The notes under the pieces were generated by a model. The model was not told the DNA's origin and did no database searches. It saw only the letters and a program-made list of their open reading frames with translations. Shown piece by piece: positions 12,820 through 24,697 of a DNA stretch of 64,000 nucleotides. Position numbers and translations under genes: made by a program. The stretch spans positions 126,971,132-127,035,131 of the forward strand of contig NC_067282.1 in assembly GCF_020740795.1 (NCBI RefSeq). Direction: 5' to 3'. Source of the stretch: Apus apus. Lineage: Eukaryota > Chordata > Aves > Apodiformes > Apodidae. The first letter of the stretch is position 1, and the number at the start of each line of letters is the position of its first letter.

Positions 12820-15800
12820 TTTACTGTCCACGATCAACATAATCAGAATTTGAATAATTAATCAGGACTTGAGTAATCCAGCTAAAGTAAAATCACAAGT
12901 AGCACCAAAAAGACATAACAATATTGTGAAATTAGCTCTGTATCCCACATTTAATGACTTATTACTGAAAATGAACTGACAACATCAGGAATACTGTCAC
13001 TACTGGAGTTCAAGTAAGACCAAGGCAGCTGCAGTGTCAGTGTTTTAGACACCTGTGAAACTGCTGATACGTGGAAGTTGTCCCTTATGTCAAATTTGAT
13101 TGGAACAATCATTTAGAAAAAAAAAGCTGCAATACTGAATTTTTATCTCATTCTATTGCTGCCTCCACAATTCTCTCATTGACTGATTCCCCAGCTTTCA
13201 TTGTCATTTAAAACAAACAAAAACACTACATGTTGCATATGGATCATCACTCTGCTTGTAGTCCTCCAGCAAAACAATACTTCCAATTCCCTTTTTAATA
13301 ATTCAAGTCATGTAACATGTGGCAAACCATGGCTTACTACCATAGGCTAAACTTATAATTTTTTTATTTAATTTTTTTTTGGGATGAGAGGATTATTTGA
13401 GAATCTCCTGTTACTACTGTCACTTTGTGCTTTCACACAGGGACCCCACAGTTAGCAGTTTCCCTGGTCAATAGACTTCTGAATCCCCTTCAGTCATCAA
13501 GGAGGCAGATCAACACAACACATCTTTGAAAACTTCCGACAGTCTTTGGGCAACAACAGTAGAAGGTGGTCCACAACATGTTGGCTGTGTCACAGAGGAG
13601 GATAGGAAGTGCCATGTACAGAAGAACATGGAGTGCCAGACTGTGAAGGAGACTGGGAGCCACCTGCTGTGCTCTTCTGAACATCCAACACAGGCAAAAC
13701 CAGGGGAGAAGTGCCTTCTTGAGGCAGCAATGAAATGTACATTAAAGCTTGCAGCTGAATGAAATAATGCAGGAAATGCCTACTATGCATTATTACTTCA
13801 TCTATGAAAATGTATTAGAGTAAAACTGTGTCATTGATATACTTTGACAAAAGGTAAAATAATTAATGCATGTTAAATTTCAATTTGCTTTTCTATGCTA
13901 GATAGTTTCAATTAAAATAGATAGTTGGAAATTAGAATACCTTTTTTTCTCTGTCATGTTCAAAGCTGCAAAAAACATCAGGGTACTAGTACTCTAATGA
14001 AATGTAATATTTTATTTATTAAGTCATAATTGCATTTTTTATAAAACACCTGTGTTCAAGGAATCAAAGACATAAAATACAGAAAAAAATTACCTTCAAA
14101 TAGGTGTATATTTGTTTTCTATGGAAATTAGACTTGAATCTCATTTAGAATTCTAAGACTCACTGCCACTGGATAATCAAATGCTAGGCTGTTGATAACT
14201 GAGAAGCACCAGTCACTGCTGATACCAACACAGTATAGATACCTGAATGTCTGCATTCTTTCTTTGCCTTCTGCCAAAATACCATATACGCTCGAAGAAT
14301 CTGCAGCAGACCTGAGGAACAGTTAATGACACTGGCCACTACCACCTCGTAGTTTCACTGTCTTGTTTTTATCTTTTTTTCTTAATTTCACTGTAGTGCA
14401 TTATTTTTGTTTACATCCTCTGGTACTCACTTGTCATCCAACTCTTTGATATGTGTACACTTCACAAATACAAATGTTAACCATATACCTCTGCTGTACT
14501 GGAAGAATAATTTAATTTACTGCCCTCTAATGTTGATTTTCAACACTTACAAGCTTCTGCATTCAAAGAAACATGCATCTATCTTCTGACATTTCTGCTG
14601 AGGTGGGCTTCACAAAGCATTTGTAAAAGAACTACCTGATTATAACTCTCTAGAATCCTTTTGGTTAATGAATCCTGCAAAACTAACAATAAAAGGAAGA
14701 TTTACACAGATTTAGTGGAAGTGAAAAAAAAAAAGTGAGATACTCCAGTAAGATCTCTCATCTGTTTAACAAAGGAAACAGAAAGATAATTTGTTATCTT
14801 TGGCTCTAGTTTACATTATGGTCTATCTCCAAGTACATAAATATAATCTTTCTTTCATGTTTGATCAGTTCTACTGTCTCATATTTCAGATAATTTCTTT
14901 ATTCTTCAGAGTCTTCAAATTTTTAATGATTCCATAAATATGCTTACCTTGGCCCAAAGGACTATAATTAGAAAAAGAATTTGGTGAGAGGAATTGATCT
15001 GCCTGAATACTAGATTGATGTTTAAATATACTAAGGAGCATGAAGATCCCATCTTTTCCACACAAGGACAATTAGTCAAGCTCCAAGTCTTTTTGTGCTC
15101 ATATTCAGTTAAGGCTAAGGAAAACTAACCTTTAACTTAGAAATTAGAGTTAGCTCCAAAAGTAATTAAAAATTTATTATTTTTTTTTTAATGGTGGGGA
15201 AAAAAAGGTTAAGAAAATTAAATTTCAGATTTTCAGTATCCCAAACATATGGGAACAACATATGCTCAAAATCTTTTGTTTAAAATGTACATGAATATAA
15301 TGAATATTTGGTGTGTGAAGAGTGAAGGACTCAGCACAGCAGAAACAGCCTTAATTCAAATAAAATCTGTTTTTTTCATAGCTTTTTGGCTTCCTCTCAA
15401 GAGAACAATGCCACACATGAGTGGAGACAGACCAATAATTCTTTGAAGTAGCAGGACAAACTGTTTTAAAATGCAAAGATCAGGTTTCTGCACAAGAGGA
15501 TTACAGGAAGTGTACAGTGTTTTTTCATCTTTGTGGTTTGCACTGATATGCTGTTACTAGTTCATTCGGCAAAAGCAAGTAAAGACAACAAAAGTGACCA
15601 AAAATGAAAGAAAGATGGCGTCTGTCTAGAGATGGTGCATCTTGTAACTTAAACCTATCCCCTCCATCAAAAATTAAAGAGCAGTGTAGGGAAGAGCAGC
15701 CCATGTATGTAATTTCTGATGCAACTGATCTCAGGAAATGGCATTTAGGCATTATTGTTCCTATTAAAATAACAATGGGAAAAGGTTTGTTTCCCTTATT

Positions 15801-16550
15801 GAATCCCATAGCTCTGAATAAGCATTACATTACACCTTTATTATTTATTTACACCAAAGATACAGGATTCCCCATTGACAGAATATCTAAGAATAACCAA
15901 TACAGACCAGGAAAATGAAGGCTGGGTTTCAGCCCTCAGCCCTTTTGAATCTTATAATGAACTATTCACAAGCTGGGAGTTTCTCAATCAGAAGTAAATT
16001 CACGGTTTTTTTTCAGAAATATTGAAAGTTGAAATAATGATTTTTTGCCTCATGATGCTAACATGATTAATAATGTAGCGAGAGCAAACAGACAATGAAA
16101 CTGCAAGCAAAAATTAGTGAGAAGCTATTAATGTTTCGCAAAGGCATGGATTGAAAAGGATGGTAGCAGCATGTTTATTTGACTAAATACTTAGTGGTAG
16201 CTAATGGTTTTTCATATTTCATAGCAATATTAAACATATCATCCTCTGCACCTGCCATATTGTACAAGATAATGCTAAAGAACAGAAGTGATTGCTCACT
16301 GAGAAGTGCTGATGAGTTAAGTTGCATTCATTTCTCAGCTGCACGATTTTTATATTCTCCCATGCTGCTTTTTTTTTTTTTTTTTTTTTTTTTCAGACAT
16401 GTTACCAGAAAACGGGAGGGTAAAACAGAGAAATACAAAAGAAAAAGTCAGACTGATAAAAAACACACTAAAGCAACATCCATGAGTTGGTTAACATTTT
16501 GAGGAAGAATTTTACTGCACATGGGAGATTCAAACAATATGACAAAATGT
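12820..16550. other. Non-coding stretch, no gene recognised
   Basis: AT-rich DNA with short chance frames. The longest are a 78-codon cysteine-containing plus frame at 13526-13762 and a 104-codon plus frame at 15604-15918. Neither has a recognisable domain, and neither is bordered by a convincing pair of splice sites. A run of about 25 T lies at 16369-16393. Confidence 0.45.
16369..16393. repeat. Poly-T tract
   Basis: A run of about 25 uninterrupted T on the plus strand, followed by cagacatg. It could be a polypyrimidine tract before an AG, but no exon is recognised after it. Confidence 0.8.
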
Positions 16551-16569
16551 ACACACAAGAAGCTTTAAT

Positions 16570-17285
16570 TCTCTTGAAGGCAACAAGATGCCTTCCAGAG
16601 GAATCTAGAGAGACTAGAGCATTGGGCAATCATTAATGGCATGAAACTTAACACGAACAAATACCCGATTCTGCATCTGTGATGGACTAATGCTGGGCAC
16701 AAATATAAATTGGTATAGCACCCCGCAGAGGGACCTGTGGGTGCTGGTCGACAGCAGGGTCAACAGTTGCAATCTATTTAGAGGTGGTGTGGCCTCACCT
16801 CAAGCACTGTACAGTTCTAGGCCTCACCATTTAAGGATCTTCAGGTCCTTGAATGCATCCAGAGGAGAGCAACAAAGCTGGTGACAGAACTGGAGTGCAT
16901 GTCCTATGACTAGCAGCCAAGGGTTTATCTCGTTTGAAGAAAATGGGGCTGAGGAGTGACCTCATTTCCCTCTACAGCTTCCTCAGGAGGGGTAGAGGAA
17001 AGTGCTGGTCTCTGCTCTCTGGTATTCAGCAGTAGGACATGTGGGAATGGCTCAGAGCTTCACCAGGGATGGTTTAGAAGCATTTCTTTACCAAGAAGCA
17101 TGGTCAAACACTGGAACAGACTTCCTAGACGTGGTCGATGTCTCGTGTCTGTCAGCATTTCAGAGGCATTTGGACAATGCCCTTAACATGCTTAAAAATT
17201 TAGTCAGCCCTGAAGTGGTCAGGCAGTTGGACTACATGATCACTGTAGGCCCCTTCCAACTGAAGTAGCCAATTGAGTTCTGTTC
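16570..17285 (+). mobile_element. CR1 LINE, 3' half fragment
   Basis: Degenerate CR1 sequence on the plus strand: a segment of the reverse-transcriptase C-terminal region ('gggacctgtgggtgctggtcgacagc', 'ccagaggagagcaacaaagctggtg'), then the 3' region with 'acactggaacagacttcctag' and the tail 'gttggactacatgatcactgtaggccccttccaact'. Frames are broken. Confidence 0.85.
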
Positions 17286-17289
17286 TATT

Positions 17290-20070
17290 CATTCAGATGC
17301 TTGGAGGTTCCAAATATGTCTGTTCCAGGTCTGTTCAAATACCCTGTGCCCAACTAAATCAGGAGGGCCAATTCCTGCTCCCGCCCTATACCCTATTTGG
17401 AAATTATCCTTTAAATAATGCTCTGCATTAATTATGAAGAATCTCAACTCTACAGTGAAAACCTTAATGCATTAAAGGTACTGCTAAACCAGTTCTTCGG
17501 AGTAGCTGTGGCAAAGCATTGATATTAATTTGCAACCTGTCATGCATGGATGAAGACACGTGCAATGCCCAGTCAGTCACCATTGTCTAAAAGAGCCACT
17601 CTGTGGCTCAGAGGGTGAAGAGGTGCTGTCAGTGTCCCCAGACACACAGCAGCACTTAACTTTGTAGGTTTCTGCTGATCTTGTTTGTCTGGCAATTTCC
17701 TCCTCTATTTTTGTGGCATAATCAGTACTCAGAGAATAGGAAGTGAGAGATGCACTGATGACATTAAATGCCTGGAGGTACATAAATCTGCTTTATGAAT
17801 ATTCAAAGAAATTTTACACTGCCATGTGCCTATGTTTTAGCCATTTTCACCTCTTGGTTTCAACTCTTGACCTATGTATCAGTCTTAGAGCACAGTGTCT
17901 TCAGGCTGGTGGAAATCTGAATGCTTTTGTGATGCATCCCTGTTCTATGTTGCAAACCTACACGCCCATCAGTACAGCAAGCAAACTGTTCACACAGCTT
18001 TCAACTATTGTGAAGTCAATTCTTTAAAAATATTTTTTTTATTCATACCTCAAAAACCAGCAAGTATGTGAAAACTAAACTCTGACATACAAACTGGTAC
18101 AGTGTCTTATTGCTTCACAAATCAAAATAATAATGCATTTCACATCATACCATTGTGAAACTATTGGACAATTCTATGTGGTGTTTTAAAATTTAGAGCA
18201 ATGAGGAAACTGTAAATGTTCTTCTTAAGTAAAAAAAAAAATAGTTTTCCAAGTTTGAAAGCAGATGGAATAACACAGACCTCTCTGTTACTAACTTTTA
18301 CTAATAGAAAAAAAATTCGGCTGCTTTTGACCATGTTCTTTAATAACCTAGAACACAAAAGTAATGTTTTCTAAAAATAATCTGCACGTACCAGCTATAC
18401 CTTTTATTAAGGTCAAGTTCAGAGTAGCTTTGAAATATGCAATCCAAAACACTTACTAATTCCCTTTCAAAGACCTTACTTTTTTTTACTTTTTTCTTTT
18501 TCTTTTTTCATTGCCTATGTGGAATTTTCACTCAGAAAAAAAAAAAGTATAGAAATACTGGAAAATCCTCATAAACTGGAAACCCTTACAAACTTAAGAA
18601 GGGGTTCTAACACAGGTGAAAGATTGAAAAATTACATCATTTTTGAAAGAGGAACACAAATCTCAAATGCACATTTTGTGAAGAACCAAAAAAATGGGAT
18701 GAGGGGGCAGATGAAAGGGGGTTACTAAATCTTCCAGCTCTAGGAAGCTGGAAGTACCATATTAAGAAAATACTTTGCATTGTTACATAGTAAGAACCCT
18801 GTAGTAAGAAAAGGCACAACCACAGGAAATCTGTACTTATCCCTGAAAAAATTGTAAAAGCAAAACACATCATGACAGTTTTAATTTCAACAGAGACCTG
18901 GTGACTGCAATGCAGTGAAGGACCATACAGCTGTTCATTAATGCTTCTAGTGGAAAGTAAAGAACTGAACTAGTGACTCCTGAAGGGGGGCAATGGATGA
19001 GGATGCTGCAACAAACCATGCCAGGGCTCAAGGCCCTGTGCTTCCCTCTTTGCTCCAGCTGCATATCCACTGTGCAACTCAGAATGGGGCTACTTAAGGA
19101 AGCACAAAGAGAGGGAACCAAGAAGAGGAATAACACAACTTATGTATTACATATTAGTTGTCACAAACATTACTGTTGGATACCTACCTTTCTTCCTGTG
19201 GGTGCTTCTGCTTTACTCTTGCTTGGAAGCAGTTTCAAGCTCATCAATGGCAAACTTCTGGTTTTTTTTGGTGTGCCATTTTAGCAAGTAAGACAACTCA
19301 TGAATGAATCAGACAAGCACTAGACACAGCAGGCATGTACCTTCCTCCTAAACTCATTTAGCCCTGCTCACTGGACCACACTCCACTTTGGGCTACATGA
19401 TTTCGTGCCAGGTGTCAGACATCCAAAATGTGGATGATGTGAGGTTTTATGTCACGATGGCCATGTTCCTTGTTTCTGATAAACAGATATTCATCCACAG
19501 ATTTCTTCTAATTCCTTTCATAGGGCAATAGGCACATTGTTTTTACTAAATACACTTTTATGAGTATCTTATTTTAATAATCTAAGTACTACATAGTTTA
19601 GAAGTTTTTTGGCTTACCATTGTTTCACTTTAGGCAGCACCATGCTTTTGTCTGTGTAACTACTCTGAAGAGGGCTATATCTTCCTTTGCTAGTGCAATT
19701 CACTCAGTCATGACCAGATCCCTTATGTAATACAGGGCCAAACACATCTGCTGTGTCATCTGACATAGTGAACATGCTTAGGCAGGAAATTATTTACACT
19801 GTGGACTAACAAGTTTGAAAGCTCAGTCCCGTTATTCAGTAACTATCATTTCAATGCTTTACAAATACCTCTAACTATGTATGGTATCATAGTCTTCAAC
19901 GCAGACCAAGAAGCGCGCAAAGCAAACTCCTCACCGTCTGAGTCTGGCTAATGCTCTTGACTTCCAATAACATTATGCACATACAGAAATATTTGCAGGA
20001 CTGTAGCCAAAATTTAGAAGTTATTTTCAAATTTAATTAAGTCAATTCATATGGTAAATGGTACTATACA
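17290..20070. other. Intergenic stretch downstream of RAD51AP1
   Basis: No exon, RNA gene or recognisable mobile element was seen. Several minus-strand frames of 60-90 codons exist, but they lack motifs and splice context. Confidence 0.45.
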
Positions 20071-20076
20071 AAATAT

Positions 20077-20150
20077 TTTATTTTGATTATTTTTTAAAAT
20101 ACAACATCCCAAAAAACATTTCTTATATCTTTAATACATAAAAATTTATT
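20077..20150 (-). terminator. RAD51AP1: Candidate RAD51AP1 polyadenylation signals
   Basis: Two AATAAA hexamers occur on the minus strand, at 20150-20145 and 20082-20077, about 490 and 560 bases after the RAD51AP1 stop codon. Either could end the transcript. Human RAD51AP1 also has a sizeable 3' UTR, but the used site cannot be decided from sequence alone. Confidence 0.4.
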
Positions 20151-20639
20151 AAAATTGACATGGTAAGACATGCAAACATTAATAGGTTTTGAAAGAGTGG
20201 TGACAAACTTTCCAAGGGGGTAGAGAGTGATACATTCACTCTTAAAAGAAAAATTGTTCAAATTGTTACTTTCACTTGTGTTAAGAATAGATTTGAGATA
20301 TTGAATTCTCTAACTGACATAGTGCTGTCTAGACTATTTTAATGCCAGGAGTTTAGATTATCAGAGAATTCCAATTATTACAAACCCAGACCTCTGAGTA
20401 TAATACATCACAAAGCTGGTGACTCAGATGTCACCTCGACTAAATAATGTTATTATTTAGTAGCACTTAAGGATGCCCAGCATTTTGCAGAATAAAAACT
20501 TGTGATAGTATTAGCCATGTACATAAAAACAGTCCTCTAAGATGGACAATGCCACAAAGCTTTATCTGCCCATCTTCCATTTACAAGCAAAACACTTTCT
20601 GAAGTCTTCTCCTTCGTGTGGCGCGTTGTCACTGACCAC

Positions 20640-23600
20640 TTAGCTGCTGGTAGCACTGGGATGCAGTGGTTTGACTCTTGCTAGTCTGGAGAGGCCAAGT
20701 CTAAGACACTGAGTTGGTGACTTAACAGAACCATATTTCATAGAGTTATTACTGCTACCTGATGCAGCTGAAAATAATTGTACAACAAAATGCAGGTGTA
20801 AGAAGTGTAGAGGGAAAAAAAAAAAGAATAATGTAACTGTTGTATTTTTATAGTTTTCACAGCATAACAAAAAAAGTATTCTAAAAACATTGCAAAGAGT
20901 TCTGAACAACATACCACAGAAGCATGTGAAAATCAGCATACTCAAGCAGGAATCTATCTGGGAACCAATGCAGCAAGTACAGTGCACAGTAGTAAGTAAC
21001 CAGGAACACACTCCATTAGCACATAAAAACTGTCCCCAGTGTACTGTGCATTTGCAAGTGCTCCACAGAAAAATGCAATTTAACACAATTCCAAGTGGGA
21101 AAAGAAGGTCTGAGAGAAAGGAGCCAAACAGAGAGCAACATGCACAGAAGAGAAGTAAATGCAAAAGAAGAACAAAGAAAGAGGCAAGGGTCAGCAGCAG
21201 TATACTCAAACACCTTAAGAATATAAAGCTTCTAAGCATTTGTTTTACTAAAGCAATTATAACATTCCAAATTTTTTCTAGTATTGTTTGTTTAGAATAG
21301 ATACTAATGTAGCACATCCCAGAGATAAAGCTCTTATGAAGAGAGAAATGGCCACAAGATAATCTCTTGATTAAGATTTCATCCACGCTCTGGAAAATAT
21401 TTTACTAACAGCTTTTTTTTTTTTTTTTTCTCCCTTTTAAAAAAATTAAATCTAAGATCAAAATAATATGTTTCCTTATAAGAGGGCAGAGCACTGTTTA
21501 TTTGTTTGCTTGCTTTCAGGAGAGATTGCTAAATACTTGTCAACTAATGTATCTGCTTATAGTTACAATCTTACATTTACCTGGTGGTATCCATTTAGGC
21601 CTCTTGACTGTTACAGGACTCGATGTATGTAAAGGCCTCCCAACTGGTTCTGAAGAATCGGACATAATTTTTTGTGTTGGCTCAGATTTTTGTTCCATTA
21701 TCCAGGAAGGAGACACTACAGGTGATACTTAATTGAAAAATAAAAGTGACCTTAGAAAGACAGTCTTTAGCAGAGACATCATCATGCTGCATAAGATGGT
21801 AGATCATCGTACAGCACAGACTCTCTGCATTGAGTGAAATAATGAGCATGTTTCTAGATTGTCACATTTTTCTAAAGAGTATATACCTGTCAGTCCTGTT
21901 ATACTCTGGAATTTCAATCCTGATTTGAAAATAAGAAGTGTAACTATTTCTTTTGTAAGACCTGCCAGATACCAAATTTCTAAGAGGGAAGAAGCTTCTG
22001 TCTGTTACACAAAGCAAACCATTACTTGTCATAAGTAAACCTAATTTTAGACTAAATTACGTAGTGTATATTCAGGCCTGATATTAAAACACTGTCCTGG
22101 TTTGAGCCAGGATGAAGCCAATTTTCCTTTTATTGATTTTTTTTTTTTTTCCTTCAGTGAGCTCTTTTAACTAGCAGCAAGTTTTCCAGCTAGTGGACTG
22201 ATAATGCTGGAATGTTTATGTGATTGCCAGGACTTGGAGGTGACTTCGCTGCACTGTTGAATCTGCACCCTCAGAGGCTACCAAAGAGTTGTCGTATCTG
22301 CAGCCCCTCCATAGGGAGGAGTGGACTAGATGGACAGCAAAATTGACCAAAGTATTCCATTCCATATATGTACATAAACTTGGTGTAAGGTCATGGAAGT
22401 GAACTTCCTTCCTGCTTCTTCTTCCCTTCTCTTCTGTTCGTGGCCAGCATCCAAAGAGGACTCCATCCATCACTGTTGATCCCCAGGCCTGTGCATTCCT
22501 GACCCTCCTAACTACCCTCAGCTTCTGTCTGCTCTGCTGCTCTCTCTGGCAGCTCTGGAACATTTTGGAGCTCAGTAGAGTGGCATGCAGATTTAATGTT
22601 TTTTGCCAAGTCGTTTGTAGAACTAGGATTTTTTAGCTAACCTTGAATTAAAAATCAATACATGCAACTGCAACAGGAGGCTCCAAGTTTTAAATATATT
22701 TTTTTAAATCCTCAGATCAATCATTGTTATTTAACCTCTTCATAAAAGCTAGAAAAAAAATAAAATTAAATAAACTGTCTATTCAGTTTTGTCTGCTTTT
22801 ATTGTAAAGGGTGTTAATTTAACATAGGGCATATTTTTGTTTCAGCAGTTTTTTTTCTACTCTCCTTTTACTCTGGATATAGTAATTTTCAACATAACCC
22901 TGCACAGTGTTTTAGCCAAATTTATCTATTCCTTCAGTGAAAGTAAAAGTAACTTTTATAATAAAGAAATCTATTTAAAATGCATAGTACAAACTTACCT
23001 GTAGTGTTAATCTCAGATTTGGGATTTTTTTTCTCTCTTTCAGATGGCATCTTTTGTTTCGTTTTCTTTTTATTTCCTTTGGCTTTCTTTTTTTCCATAG
23101 CAAAGTCTTCATCATCACCTTCACTATAATTTGAATCTTCTGACTCCTCACCTACAGCAAAGAAAAAGCATCTAATCTCTTCACAGGAAATACAATTTGC
23201 TATTATTCCAGAGCCTTCTAACCACACTCTGCACATAAAGAACCAGGGTATCTTAAGGATATGGTAAAACAAATTTGCATATATTTATATGCTGATCTGA
23301 ATAAGAATTAGCCTCCAATATTTACAGAATTCTTGCTCTGTACTTTAATATGGAATGCCCTGGTATAAATGGCATACAATAATTATTTTAACAGCAGAAT
23401 TACCAACATCCCATGTGTGCAAGATGAAAAAGATGAAATTATTTGGCAACGCTTCTGATTTTTACATATTCTTAGTCATTACTATATAAAGTGGAAAAAC
23501 ACTGTTTCTAAGTTCAGCTGTAAGAAAGATTTTATAAATTTATTATTTAAAAAACCCCATACATTGGTAAATATGAAAAATAGTTCTCTATCAAACAAAT

Positions 23601-24665
23601 ATCTGAATTATATCCCTGATATTGTATTAGTTCACTGAAAATTCTAGAAATATTTTTCAATAAACTTTGCAGTAAGAAATAAAAGAATGGATACAGACAT
23701 GTCAGCCATTGATGAACGAGAGACGTCTATCATAGTTGCCAGGCATTCAATATTGGGCTGCTACCAGAAACAGAGTATGAAGCTAGGTTGACCTCCAATC
23801 GGACACAGCACAGTTTTCTAAGAGTTGAGAATCAGACGATAGAAAGAGGGGAAGCTAAGTATTTATTTTTTTTAAGCAGCTTAAAGCCAGTACTGAAAGC
23901 ACTAACACCTGACACTACTCCAGAGTCAGTTTTCATGCAAACCCCAGACAACTGGAAAAGTGAACAGGGGATCTTTAAAGAGAAGAAACTGTGCTGGACA
24001 AAGAGGGTAGAAGAAATTTGTTCTGATATACTGCAGCAAATGCAAAGAAGCAGTATATTTTTTTTCCAGTTAGGGAAACTGTATGAATAATTGCTAGGGT
24101 TTAGATTTAGTGCCAAAGTGCAATTGAGATGTCACTAGCATTAAAAGATAATGCTTCGGTAAAGCAGGGAGAAGGAAGATACAGTAGAAGCAAGAAGCAT
24201 TTCACTAAAAATATAAACTAAATGTAAGGCATGACATTCAAAACACATCTAAGGAGAGGGGTTTTATAGAGAACTTACTGGGTACAGACTCTGGCTCAGA
24301 GTCAGTAGCATGCTCTCCATCATCACTGTCAACGGTCAGGAACTTCTGATGTGCTGGAACTTTAGATGCTGCTGTCCTTTGGCTACAGTAAGCCTTAAAT
24401 TCATCACCATCCATAACCTGATTTAGACCTAGAAAACAGAAGGAGGTCTATATAATAAATAAATTCACAGTAAATATATTCTCCTACTCAAAAAGAAGCA
24501 GGTATTTGAGTCCCCAGAGTATATTTTTGTGATTTTGAAGTATACTATACAGAAGCATATCATCAGCACTTGCTTTCATGAGATTCTCATTTTACTCTTT
24601 TAACTGACCAAACTGTACTTTCTGGTTATGATATATATATATATATCATAATATATATATATATC

Positions 24666-24697
<32 letters not shown>

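Noticed and set aside
13526-13762. 78-codon plus-strand frame with several cysteines, and an overlapping Ser/Pro-rich minus frame
   Set aside because: Both strands are open at once, there is no recognisable domain, and no splice or promoter context; probably chance in a less AT-rich patch.
15604-15918. 104-codon plus-strand frame
   Set aside because: No family motif; the frame lies in AT-rich intergenic DNA without flanking splice signals.
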